A stretch of 20,062 bases of DNA from RUG12395 sp034178705. GTDB taxonomy: Bacteria > Bacillota > Clostridia > Oscillospirales > CAG-272. Within the stretch, counting starts at the first letter, position 1. Every line of letters begins with the position of its first letter. The stretch is from assembly GCA_034178705.1 (NCBI GenBank), contig JAXFQY010000108.1:1-20062 (forward strand), written 5' to 3'. The notes under the pieces were generated by a model. It had not been told where the DNA came from. It did no database searches and was given only the letters and a program-made list of their open reading frames with translations. Positions 1 to 7,827 of this stretch are shown piece by piece. Both the position numbers and the translations under genes were made by a program.

Positions 1-2264
1 CCTGGTACTCAAAGTGGACTAACTATACCGATAGACAAAAGCTGGAAATGATAGAGAAGTACCGCAAGAAGGAAATTCCTCTTGATATGATAGTTATTGA
101 TACCGAGTGGAAGAACACCAGTGTTGGCGGTAACGGCGGCAGCGGCGTTGGATACGAAACTAACTCCCAGCTCTATCCCGATATGCCCTTATTCCTTGAG
201 AACGCGGAAGAGGCGGGAGTGCTGGTGCTCTTCAACGACCACACTCACAAGACCGATCTGCTCATTACCAACCCCGCGGAGCTTAAGTGGCAGAGCGAGG
301 GAATAACCTCACTTCTGAATATGGGTCTTGACGGCTGGTGGTACGACCGCAACTGGACCTATAGCATAAAGTCCCCGTACCGCGACGTGCTCTTCTCCAC
401 CATCGGTCAGGTGCTTTACTATGACACAATGGAAAAATATCACGCGGAAACCAAGGACGCGGAATACCCCGAGCGCGTGCTGATGCTCTCAAACGTAGAC
501 TGGATAAAGAACGGCTATATATCAAACGATCCTTCCGTTATCGGCCACAGATACGGCCTGCAGTGGACGGGCGATATTTACGGTCATTCCCTTCAGCTGA
601 AGCGCGAGATCGAAAATATGGTGCTTGGCGGAGTCAACGGCTCTTCTCCCTATATTTCAAGTGACCTTGGCGGCTTCAGACATAACGATACGGTAACGGA
701 GAACAACTTCGTCCGTTGGATGCAGTATGGCGCCTTCTCCCCCATTACCCGCGTGCACTCTACTCTTTCCGCCAAAAATGAGCATCTCCCCTGGAGCTAC
801 GGCTCCGATAGCGAGGAAATAGTAAAGGACTTCCTTGATATGCGCTATCATCTGATGCCCTATTACTATATGCTTGCCCGTGAAAATTACGAAAACGGTA
901 TGCCCCTTATGCGCCGTCTGGATTTCTATTATCCCGAGCACGAGGAGGCAACGGATAACTCCCAGTATCTTATCGGTAAGGATATTCTTGTCGCGCCCTT
1001 CTGGAGCACGCGCGGCGACGGACACGAGGTGGTGCCCTCCTCCTGGCTTAAGGACGAGAGCGGCAATACGGGACTTACCGCAAGATATTATAACCTGCAG
1101 AAGGAAACTCCCGAGAGCGCGTATTTCAGCGGAGAACCCGTAAAGACGGTGAACGTAAGCAACGTGGACTTTAACTGGGACAGAAACTCTCCCTCCCCCG
1201 AGGTGAACGCTGATTACTTTACCGCACGCTTTATCGGAACCATTACCCCCGAATACGATTGCTATATCGGTACTCTTGCCGACGACGGCTCCAGAGTGTA
1301 TATAGACGGTAAGCTGTGGTCAAACGGCTTCGTTATAAATCAGGTCAAGCCCTTTATCAACACCTCAAAGAAGCTTGAAGCGGGCAAGACCTACGAGATC
1401 ACCGTTGAATACTTCGAGCGTTCGGCTCACGCCGTTCTGTACCTGGTTTGCGACCCCGCCCTTGAAAAGAATACCAGCTCCCGCCAGGTATTCATTCCCG
1501 AGGGAACCTGGATAAACGCCTTCACGGGTGAGGAGATCACGGGCCCCAAGACCGTAACCGTCACGGGCGGCACGGACGTTATGCCCGTATTTATCCGCAA
1601 GGGTGCGGCTCTCCCCGTAAGCAAGGTGGTATCTCCCATGGAGGGCGCCGATTGGAGCGAGCTTTCCGTTAATATTTACGGCGCAGGCGATGCGGCGTTC
1701 ACCCTCTACGAGGACGACGGTGAAACGGAGGGTTACCTTGCGGGCGTTTACCGCAAGACCGACGTAGGCGTTAATACCGTTTCTTCCGACGTGTGGAATA
1801 TTTCCGTTGGCGGTGCGCAGGGCAATTTTGCCACCGACTACGCAATGCGCCGCGTGACCTTCCGCATCCATTCCGATACCCCCGTTACCTTTGCAACCGT
1901 AAACGGCGTTGACGCCACGGTAACGAAGATAGCAAAAGACGAGAACGCTCTGCCCTTTGCAAACGGCGGTGCTTCCAATATCTCCGATATTTACGAGATA
2001 AGCGCGGACGTAAGCGTTGAAAACGGTGCCGAGATCCGCTATACCACCGGTGAGCGCGACGGGCTGAACGTAGCTGATACTACAGTCCCCGTAACGGAAG
2101 ATAAGGGCGCGGATACCGACGCTCCCGTAACCGACGGGGCAGACGGTACATCCGAAAAGAAGGGAATAGGTGCCCTTCCTCTTGCGCTGGGCGCGGCAGC
2201 TATCGGTGCGGCTATCGGAGCCGCTTGCACTGTAATCGCTACGAAAAAGAAGAAAAAGAGCTGA
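1..2264 (+). CDS. GH31 family glycosidase with inserted PA14 domain and C-terminal membrane anchor (5' partial)
   Basis: The frame is open from base 3, so the true start lies upstream. Residues are numbered from the Met at 48. GH31 signs: WYSKW then IPLDMIVIDTEW at the barrel start; a nucleophile motif GWWYDRNW with Asp100 (an unusual version of WNDMNE); QWTGD with Asp176 as acid/base; SSDLGGF near 205. A PA14-like domain (about 340-470, with YIGTLADDGSRVYIDG) is inserted in the proximal C-terminal beta-sandwich, which resumes at IPEGTWINAFTGE and MPVFIRKGAALPV; a DUF5110-like YEDDGE segment follows. The protein ends in an acidic Thr-rich linker, a Gly/Ala-rich helix (about 706-729) and KKKKKS, which suggests an extracellular enzyme tethered to the membrane. 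GH31 covers alpha-glucosidases, alpha-xylosidases and related retaining enzymes; the substrate cannot be read here. Proline is mostly CCC, unlike genes right of 3000. No terminator is visible after it. Confidence 0.9.
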   Translation, partial: WYSKWTNYTDRQKLEMIEKYRKKEIPLDMIVIDTEWKNTSVGGNGGSGVGYETNSQLYPDMPLFLENAEEAGVLVLFNDHTHKTDLLITNPAELKWQSEGITSLLNMGLDGWWYDRNWTYSIKSPYRDVLFSTIGQVLYYDTMEKYHAETKDAEYPERVLMLSNVDWIKNGYISNDPSVIGHRYGLQWTGDIYGHSLQLKREIENMVLGGVNGSSPYISSDLGGFRHNDTVTENNFVRWMQYGAFSPITRVHSTLSAKNEHLPWSYGSDSEEIVKDFLDMRYHLMPYYYMLARENYENGMPLMRRLDFYYPEHEEATDNSQYLIGKDILVAPFWSTRGDGHEVVPSSWLKDESGNTGLTARYYNLQKETPESAYFSGEPVKTVNVSNVDFNWDRNSPSPEVNADYFTARFIGTITPEYDCYIGTLADDGSRVYIDGKLWSNGFVINQVKPFINTSKKLEAGKTYEITVEYFERSAHAVLYLVCDPALEKNTSSRQVFIPEGTWINAFTGEEITGPKTVTVTGGTDVMPVFIRKGAALPVSKVVSPMEGADWSELSVNIYGAGDAAFTLYEDDGETEGYLAGVYRKTDVGVNTVSSDVWNISVGGAQGNFATDYAMRRVTFRIHSDTPVTFATVNGVDATVTKIAKDENALPFANGGASNISDIYEISADVSVENGAEIRYTTGERDGLNVADTTVPVTEDKGADTDAPVTDGADGTSEKKGIGALPLALGAAAIGAAIGAACTVIATKKKKKS

Positions 2265-2326
2265 TTCCGTATAAAAAATGCACAAAAGAATTGTAAAAAA
2301 TTGTAAACTATATTTTTTGACTTGTC

Positions 2327-2355
2327 TTGAAATAAAATCTTGCATAGTGTATACT
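2327..2355 (+). promoter_or_regulatory. SigA-type promoter of the 2408 beta-helix gene
   Basis: TTGAAA (2327-2332), a 17-base spacer and TATACT (2350-2355), each one mismatch from consensus. Transcription would begin near 2362, giving a leader of about 45 bases. The leader contains a short GCAC-TTTT-GTGC hairpin just before the ribosome binding site AAAGGAAA. The surrounding 2265-2407 stretch is AT-rich and holds no gene. Confidence 0.6.
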
Positions 2356-2407
2356 GATATTTAGTTAAACAAAATGCACTTTTGTGCGAAAGAAAGGAAA
2401 CAGCAAA

Positions 2408-3037
2408 ATGAAAAAGATCATTGCAATGCTTGTTGCATGCCTTATGGTGCTTGCTCTCGTGCCCGTTATCGCGGCTCCCGCAGCAGCAGCAGAGAAGGTA
2501 GTTTACGTTGGTAAGGACGGCACCGGCGACGGTTCCGCTGCCGACAAGCCCATGGGTGACCTCGTTGCCGCTTTCGCCGCTATCGGCGATGAGGACGGCA
2601 CCATCGTTCTCGTTAATATGTACGAGAGCAAGGTTGAGCACAAGATCGCTCCCCACGCAGGTCACATCACCGTTACCTCCAAGTACAACGGCGTTGACTA
2701 CAAGGGCGGTATCTACGCTTCCGCTACTGCTCACCTCCACCTTGGCGGCGACACCACCTTTGAGAACCTCACCATCAATCTTAAGTCCACTTGGGTATGG
2801 CGCATCCTCTTCAATCACCTTACCATGGGTGAGGGCGTTAACGTAACCAACGATGCAGGCACCTTCCCCCAGCTCTTCCTCGTTGGTGCTGACCAGAACA
2901 ACAACTCCGTCTGCGATCCCTCCAAGGATACTCACATCACTCTTTGGCGACGGTTTTTTTGTGGAAAAAGCGATTCAAGCAAGGAAGAAACAAGTACGCG
3001 AGTGGCTGTTCTGCCCCGAGCGGGGATCGTTGCGTAA
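2408..3037 (+). CDS. Secreted beta-helix (pectate-lyase-like) protein, C-terminally truncated at a breakpoint
   Basis: The start is ATG 2408, preceded by AAAGGAAA and followed by a clear signal peptide (MKK, a hydrophobic core, then an APAAAAE cleavage region near residue 28). Residues 31-70 form the module YVGKDGTGDGSAADKP...LVAAFAAI...GTIVLVN; FENLTI, GEGVNV and LFLVG follow. The same order occurs three times in the large minus-strand protein at 3162-7268, so both belong to one family. Homology stops at about residue 179 (HITL), where the relatives continue with a Ser-Gly-(Lys/Asp) beta-helix turn. Here the frame reads WRRFFCGK and ends 30 residues later in unrelated sequence. Codon use is extreme before the break (all six prolines CCC, no GGA glycine). 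Most likely it is the 5' part of a longer surface protein, perhaps with a catalytic domain now lost or misassembled. The 209-residue product may not be functional. Confidence 0.75.
   Translation: MKKIIAMLVACLMVLALVPVIAAPAAAAEKVVYVGKDGTGDGSAADKPMGDLVAAFAAIGDEDGTIVLVNMYESKVEHKIAPHAGHITVTSKYNGVDYKGGIYASATAHLHLGGDTTFENLTINLKSTWVWRILFNHLTMGEGVNVTNDAGTFPQLFLVGADQNNNSVCDPSKDTHITLWRRFFCGKSDSSKEETSTRVAVLPRAGIVA
2940..2948. other. Homology and composition breakpoint
   Basis: The beta-helix homology of the plus-strand gene ends at codon 179 (2942-2944). Proline codon use changes from CCC-dominated on the left to CCG-dominated on the right. From 2945 to 3075 there is no recognisable protein, RNA or mobile element in any frame; the sequence is gene-less apart from the foreign 3' tail of the truncated gene. 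No terminal inverted repeat or target duplication was seen. It could be a deletion or recombination scar, or an assembly join between two genomes. Confidence 0.55.
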
Positions 3038-3075
3038 TGCAGAAACCCGATTTGTCGCAATCACGGAAGAGAAAA

Positions 3076-3101
3076 CGAGGCAGCATCGAAGTGCTGCCTC
3101 G
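3076..3101 (-). terminator. Bidirectional-looking intrinsic terminator of the GH43 gene
   Basis: A perfect 10-bp stem (CGAGGCAGCA with TGCTGCCTCG) and a 6-base loop, read CTTCGA on the minus strand. The minus-strand stem is followed by TTTTCTCTT, 61 bases past the GH43 stop codon. The plus-strand side is also T-rich (TTCTGTTCTTTT), so it could stop transcription from both sides. Confidence 0.8.
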
Positions 3102-3161
3102 TTCTGTTCTTTTGGGAGTAATTATCTTTCCGTGTTATGCGTTTTTCAATCCTGCTGTCAA

Positions 3162-6100
3162 TCAGTTGGATTTTTTCTTTTTGAACTTTACAACGAGAAT
3201 GGCCGCCACGGCAAGAAGTACTGCCCCGATTCCGGCGCCGAGCAGCAGGGGAGTGATGCTTCCTTCATCCGGTGCTGTGGTTGTGTCGGTTGTGACTGTG
3301 GGGACGGTGGTGTCCTCGGAGGAGGACGGCGATCCGACCTTGATAATAAAGGAGGTGCCAAGTCCGCTGTAGCTGTTTACCCCCTCAAGCACGGCTTTGA
3401 CAAGGTATTCACAGTCTGTGTCGGTAGGGGGAAGTCCTTTTCGAAAAGCACCGATTGTGCCGTTCACTTTATATTCAAAGCGCAGCTCGCCGTATTGTTC
3501 TGCCTTGTAGGTGTCACCACTGGAAAGAGTCGGGGTAACGGTGATGGAAGAGCCAACCGAAACCGCAAGGTCGGAAATGCTGACAAACGGATCAATTCCT
3601 TCATCAAAGCCGGCGATTTTCTTGACAAGAGGCATCGGGTTGACCTCAATTGTGAATACGGTTGAAGCGGGAGAGGTCTGGCGGGAACCGTTTCCGATCG
3701 TTATGCCGTCAGAGGATACCGTGTAGGTTTCCGCAACCATATAGCGGCTTCCGGCTTTTTTCGCACCCAGATATGCATGGTAAATAATGATATTTGTCTT
3801 GCCTTCCGGGGAGACCGTGTAACAGCAGTGCCCAGTTCCGTTAAAATCGCTGCTCTTTGTCAGAACGGGCTCCGGATATTTGTACCAGCTATCGTAATCC
3901 GTCGGATCTGATCCGACAAGTTTGAGTTGACCGAGACAATAGTACTCTGTCCAGTAACCGGATCCGCAATAAAGCATGAACAGCTCGCCATTCGGACCGC
4001 TTACCGTTGCAATACCTTCGACAACTTCGGGATAAATCTTTCCGTTTGATCCGATCGAATAGGTTGCGCCGTGCTTTTCCCAAGGCATTGTCGGTTCGCA
4101 GATGACGGAGCATTTTCCTGTCAGTGTCCACGGGTTTTTCATTTTGGAGATGTTCAGAGTCTGGTAACGCCGGATTGGCTCCTCCTGGAATTTTTCGGAG
4201 ACCCAAAAGCAATACAACTCTCCGTTGATAACGCCGTCAGTTTGTCCGCACGCCCATACCTGTCCGACCGAGGGGTCGGTATCACTGAGAATTTTCTGAG
4301 GAACGTTTGCTTCCAAGGTGACGGGGTTTCCGTATTGACCCTGAGGATCGCCGTCAAGGGATTTGATGACGAACATGCGATGGTTGGCGTTATCCCCGTT
4401 GTCACAGGCGAGGAGAATATACCATCCCTCATCCGATTCCTTGAAATCGCCGTTCGGAAAATCCGCTGCGGTATAATAATGCAGCTCGGGAGACCAGAGA
4501 TTTTTCGAGTATTCTTTTCCGTCAGCCGGCTTGAAAACAGTAACGAGCGGCGCATTGGCAAGGTCGCCGAGGTTGGTGGCTTTTGCAACACCGATCGAGG
4601 AGCCTGCTGTTCTTGTGAAATAATAGTAGCCGTCCTTATAGATTACCCAAGGATCCGCTGCCGTCACAATGGGGTTCGTATAGCTGTGCTCTCCGGTTTC
4701 CTTGGCAAAGATATCAACGGAAGAAGCAATGTTGATACGGGAGGTCATCTTTCCCTTAAAGGCATTCGAGCCGAGAATATCCGTTACACCAACAAAGCTA
4801 CCGCCGTTCAGATTGACTGTGAACTCTCCTTTCAGCGAGGTGAGTTTGGAGAAGGCAGGAGCGATTTTCCCGATGATGGCACCGCCGTTCAGATCGAAGG
4901 TCATTGTCCCGTTGAAAAGAATATCGGAGAGAATGCCGACGCCGTAAAGCCCGGCGCGAAGAGTGCCTCCGTTTACCTTGACCGTTGTGTCGCCGCTGAA
5001 GCTTGAACTTCCGGCTGCATATACCTGGCGATAGAAGGTTCCGCCGTCAATCACGAGTGTGGCAGTGATCTCGCTGAGAGAGGCGGAGGAGGCACTGCTC
5101 CCGAGATAGATATAGCCGTAGTCGCCGCTCTTGATTGTAAGGGTATATTCCGCATTGGAGAGTTGACCGTCTTTACCGCCGACAATGGTCGGATAGTCGG
5201 TGTAGGCTTCCGGCTTTTCAACCGTGATGCCGCCTCCGAGCGTAGCGTTGTTTCCGCTGAAGATCAGCTTCGGCGCGCTCATATCCTGCCGGATGGTAAG
5301 GTTTTCAAGGGCGATTTCATTGCGGAAGGTGATGTTGCCTCCGAGAATGATTTTGGCACCTTCGGTACGATAATCGGTTCCGCCGTAGAGAGAAGTCAGA
5401 AGGACGGGACCGCCCGCCGCCGATAGTGTAACCGTTTTTACCGTTGTCTCTCCGCAGATGACAACTGTTCCGCCGGAATCCTTCAAGGCTTCAAATGCTG
5501 CTTGAAGAGTTGTGGCAGTCGAGGGGGAGAAACCGTTTCCGGTTCCGTTATCACGCACATAGAGAACCTTTTCATCGGAAAGAGAGAAGAGGGGAAGAAT
5601 CTCTGCAAAAAGAGAAGCATCAAACCCGGAGCCATAGGTGAGACTGTATGTAGCGCCGTCATTCAGTGCGCCGGTATAGCCTGCCTTGATTGTTCCGAGA
5701 GAGCCGGCCTGACAGGAGACAGTCAGGGAGCCGTTTACTCCGGTCAGATCGGCAAGTTTTACCTCTGCCCCATGAAGAGAAAGGGTGACAGAAGCATCGG
5801 TTTTTCCGTTTTCTGCGGCAACGACCTTTTCAATTGATCCGCCCGAAAGCTCCAGCGTGCTGTTGCTCTGTGCGGCATAAACAGCGGAAAAAGCCCCCCC
5901 CGCAATATGGACATCCGCTCCGTGAACTAGGGTTTTTCCGTCTGAAGTGTAGTTTTCATCAAAGGTCAGAGAATAAACAGAACCCTGGATATCGGCGTTT
6001 TCTGTCGGAATAGAGAAGACTGTGGGGCCGGACAGTGTATAGGACGCACCGGAAGCAAAAACAAGACGGCCTCCTTCTTCGCTGCCCTTAATGGTAACCT

Positions 6101-7268
6101 TTCCGGAATGGGACGGTTCCGAAAAGGCTCCGGTGACGGTATAGGAACCGATTACGCGGATTGTGCCCCCGCTTTCACCGACGAGAGAGAGCGCAGCAGA
6201 AAGATTTCCGGTAGGGTCGGAGGCGGACTTCCCGTTTCCCGTTGCCCCGCTTTTGAGATAGGCATCTCCGAAAGAAGAGAGTCTGTCAATAATACCCTCA
6301 CCGAGCTTTTCAATTTCATTTTTCGTATAAATCAGGGAATTGTAAGAAAGGGAACGGGTTGCGGTACTTGCGAGTTTGGTGATATCGGCGTTGTTCTGGT
6401 AGATGGATTCGGCGAGCACGGAAAGCTTCCCGCCGTCCAATTTGATCGTTGTATCTCCGATCGCGTTATTGATCTCCAATTTTGTAACCTCTCCTCCGCA
6501 AAGCTCGATGTTGGATGTACCGTTCAGACGCCGTGTCATGTCGCCTCCCGTATAGATCATTTTGACTTTGCCGCCGTAAATCTTGATATCGGTACTGCCT
6601 GAGTAGTGGTTGATGGTTGACGCGCCGTAAATCGTTGCAATGGTGCCGCCGTATACCGTGATATGGGAGATACCGGTATAGGTCAATGTCTTTGTTCCCT
6701 TTGAGCGGCTGAATCCGACAATGAAATTGTATTTTCCGCTTTTGATCGTAATGTTTGAGTCCTTGCCTACCGGCGTTGTTCCGGTCGGTGTTTGATATCC
6801 GCCGACAACAACCAGATTGGATCCGGTCATCTCAAGCCCTTCGCCAAAGACCAGGTCATTGAAGCGTGCGGCAATGACGGTGTTTCCGGAGCCGGTGTTA
6901 ATTGTGAGATTTTCAAATTCCGTGGGGCCGGAAAGTGCGTATACCATCGCGCTTTGAAGCTTCAATTGAGCATTGTTCTCTGAGGAGATGGTGATTTTCC
7001 CCGTATGCTCCGGTTCGACGTACTGGCTGCTATCGCTTCCGGTAAGGCTGACGTCTCCAATCAAGACGATTCTACCCCCGTTTTGGACAGCGCGGATTGC
7101 CGCCTCCAGCGTCTTCAGCGGAGCGGAAGCTGTAGTTCCGCTGTTGTTGTCGTTTCCTGACAGTTCGCTGACATAGACAACAGCGTCCGCTGCCCTGACC
7201 GGATAGAAAAAGGGAACGGAAGTGAGAACTGTTGCCAGAGATAGAAGAATGAGCAGTGCTTTTTTCAT
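3162..7268 (-). CDS. Surface-anchored GH43 glycosidase with three N-terminal beta-helix modules
   Basis: The start is ATG 7268, with AGAGGA upstream and a signal peptide (MKKALLILL... to VRAADA, about residue 28), not the in-frame ATG 24 codons earlier. 1368 residues. A repeated unit (YV, GTGNG-like, L..A, GG.I.I.G) begins at about 31, 336 and 569, each followed by beta-helix turns such as GG.L / SGG / DGG to about 850. A five-bladed GH43 propeller covers about 862-1205: Asp872 in ADPW (general base), WSPELHYY at 926, Asp998 in DTDPS (pKa modulator) and Glu1084 in VVEGIA (general acid), with GHCCY at 1146. Family members are mainly alpha-L-arabinofuranosidases, arabinanases and beta-xylosidases; substrate not determined. 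A small beta domain (about 1225-1312), a Thr-rich linker, a membrane helix (1338-1360) and KFKKKKSN complete it, so the enzyme should sit outside, tethered to the membrane. It is monocistronic, with its own promoter and terminator. The modules may bind or cleave pectin-like chains; that is inference. Confidence 0.88.
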   Translation of the reverse strand: MKKALLILLSLATVLTSVPFFYPVRAADAVVYVSELSGNDNNSGTTASAPLKTLEAAIRAVQNGGRIVLIGDVSLTGSDSSQYVEPEHTGKITISSENNAQLKLQSAMVYALSGPTEFENLTINTGSGNTVIAARFNDLVFGEGLEMTGSNLVVVGGYQTPTGTTPVGKDSNITIKSGKYNFIVGFSRSKGTKTLTYTGISHITVYGGTIATIYGASTINHYSGSTDIKIYGGKVKMIYTGGDMTRRLNGTSNIELCGGEVTKLEINNAIGDTTIKLDGGKLSVLAESIYQNNADITKLASTATRSLSYNSLIYTKNEIEKLGEGIIDRLSSFGDAYLKSGATGNGKSASDPTGNLSAALSLVGESGGTIRVIGSYTVTGAFSEPSHSGKVTIKGSEEGGRLVFASGASYTLSGPTVFSIPTENADIQGSVYSLTFDENYTSDGKTLVHGADVHIAGGAFSAVYAAQSNSTLELSGGSIEKVVAAENGKTDASVTLSLHGAEVKLADLTGVNGSLTVSCQAGSLGTIKAGYTGALNDGATYSLTYGSGFDASLFAEILPLFSLSDEKVLYVRDNGTGNGFSPSTATTLQAAFEALKDSGGTVVICGETTVKTVTLSAAGGPVLLTSLYGGTDYRTEGAKIILGGNITFRNEIALENLTIRQDMSAPKLIFSGNNATLGGGITVEKPEAYTDYPTIVGGKDGQLSNAEYTLTIKSGDYGYIYLGSSASSASLSEITATLVIDGGTFYRQVYAAGSSSFSGDTTVKVNGGTLRAGLYGVGILSDILFNGTMTFDLNGGAIIGKIAPAFSKLTSLKGEFTVNLNGGSFVGVTDILGSNAFKGKMTSRINIASSVDIFAKETGEHSYTNPIVTAADPWVIYKDGYYYFTRTAGSSIGVAKATNLGDLANAPLVTVFKPADGKEYSKNLWSPELHYYTAADFPNGDFKESDEGWYILLACDNGDNANHRMFVIKSLDGDPQGQYGNPVTLEANVPQKILSDTDPSVGQVWACGQTDGVINGELYCFWVSEKFQEEPIRRYQTLNISKMKNPWTLTGKCSVICEPTMPWEKHGATYSIGSNGKIYPEVVEGIATVSGPNGELFMLYCGSGYWTEYYCLGQLKLVGSDPTDYDSWYKYPEPVLTKSSDFNGTGHCCYTVSPEGKTNIIIYHAYLGAKKAGSRYMVAETYTVSSDGITIGNGSRQTSPASTVFTIEVNPMPLVKKIAGFDEGIDPFVSISDLAVSVGSSITVTPTLSSGDTYKAEQYGELRFEYKVNGTIGAFRKGLPPTDTDCEYLVKAVLEGVNSYSGLGTSFIIKVGSPSSSEDTTVPTVTTDTTTAPDEGSITPLLLGAGIGAVLLAVAAILVVKFKKKKSN

Positions 7269-7362
7269 GAATTTTCCTCTGTAAATCTGATTCCGACAGC
7301 AGAATCTTCTGATGCCGGTGTGTAATTGGATCAACCCCACTGTTTGTCCATCTTACGGATTT

Positions 7363-7391
7363 ATTTTATCAGAATTACAGGATGTTCGCAA
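7363..7391 (-). promoter_or_regulatory. SigA-type promoter of the GH43 gene
   Basis: On the minus strand: TTGCGA (7386-7391), a 17-base spacer and TAAAAT (7363-7368), with TG two bases before the -10 (extended -10). The transcript would start near 7356, giving a leader of about 88 bases. The rest of 7269-7495 holds no gene. Confidence 0.55.
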
Positions 7392-7400
7392 GTCGAAAAA

Positions 7401-7426
7401 TTGTACTTTATTTATATGTTTTGTAC
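7401..7426. repeat. TTGTAC direct repeat upstream of the GH43 promoter
   Basis: TTGTAC occurs at 7401-7406 and again at 7421-7426, 20 bases start to start (about two helical turns), in very AT-rich DNA just upstream of the -35 box. GTAC is palindromic, so half-sites could also be read as inverted. It could be an activator or repressor site; chance is not excluded. Confidence 0.25.
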
Positions 7427-7495
7427 CACGAGACGGTTGGAGATGAAACAAGTGCACAAAATAATAAGGCTGGTTTTGTGGGATGTGAACGATCG

Positions 7496-7536
7496 AAAAA
7501 AAGGACACCGACGGCAAAATCCTCGCCGTCGGTGTC
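7496..7536 (-). terminator. Intrinsic terminator of the DUF1540 gene
   Basis: A perfect 12-bp stem (GACACCGACGGC at 7504-7515 with its complement at 7525-7536) and a 9-base loop. On the minus strand it is followed by seven T residues (7496-7502). It lies about 64 bases past the DUF1540 stop; a weaker GTCTGA/TCAGAC hairpin sits between. Confidence 0.85.
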
Positions 7537-7599
7537 TGCGTTTCGGATTTGTTTTCGCGTCTGTCTAAGTCTGAAAAAGGCTCAGACAGAAATGCTCAT

Positions 7600-7779
7600 T
7601 CAGTTCTTAAGAACAAAGGAAGCGCAATCGGTGCACTTTACCTCGGTCGGATTTTGCTCATGCGTAACGATTCTGACCTGATCCAGCGTGCAGTAATTCG
7701 CTTCACCGCTGTGATGCTTGCACTGTTCGACTGTGCAGGCTATGCACTCATTTTTCTTGCAATTACCGTGGTTTTCCAT
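7600..7779 (-). CDS. DUF1540 family cysteine-rich mini-protein
   Basis: A 59-residue protein from ATG 7779, with a good ribosome binding site (AAGGAGAAC, 4-5 bases upstream), ending in TGA at 7600. It contains seven cysteines (residues 7, 12, 15, 20, 30, 49, 52). The core CIACTVEQCKHHSGEANYC followed by CTDCASF is the DUF1540 pattern, in which paired cysteines are thought to bind metal. DUF1540 proteins are widespread in Clostridia and Bacilli, with no established function known to me. It has its own terminator and a SigG-like promoter, so it is probably monocistronic. It is not co-transcribed with the ROK-like gene by necessity, though read-through from that gene is possible. The family call is strong; the role is unknown. 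Confidence 0.85.
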   Translation of the reverse strand: MENHGNCKKNECIACTVEQCKHHSGEANYCTLDQVRIVTHEQNPTEVKCTDCASFVLKN

Positions 7780-7827
7780 TTTTGTTCTCCTTAAAATTGC
7801 GTACTTCGACGGTGTTTCCGTCTCTTT

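Noticed and set aside
1365..2345. Open frame of 326 codons on the minus strand
   Set aside because: It lies antisense inside the GH31 gene, has no ribosome binding site and encodes no recognisable domain; it is a by-product of the GC-rich third positions of the real gene.
2278..2390. Inverted copies of ATGCACAAAAG and CTTTTGTGC flanking the 2327 promoter
   Set aside because: Short, AT-rich and explained in part by the local GCAC-TTTT-GTGC hairpin; no support for an operator.
2039..2935. Open frame of 298 codons on the minus strand
   Set aside because: It crosses the promoter region and both flanking plus-strand genes and has a low-complexity product; the signal peptide and RBS of the 2408 gene support the plus strand.
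2944..3372. Plus-strand frames across the post-breakpoint region as a transposase or recombinase remnant
   Set aside because: No catalytic motif, inverted repeat or target duplication was seen, and the frames run through the terminator hairpin into the GH43 gene.
4071..5006. Open frame of 311 codons on the plus strand
   Set aside because: Antisense to the GH43 domain, whose catalytic motifs are all intact on the minus strand.
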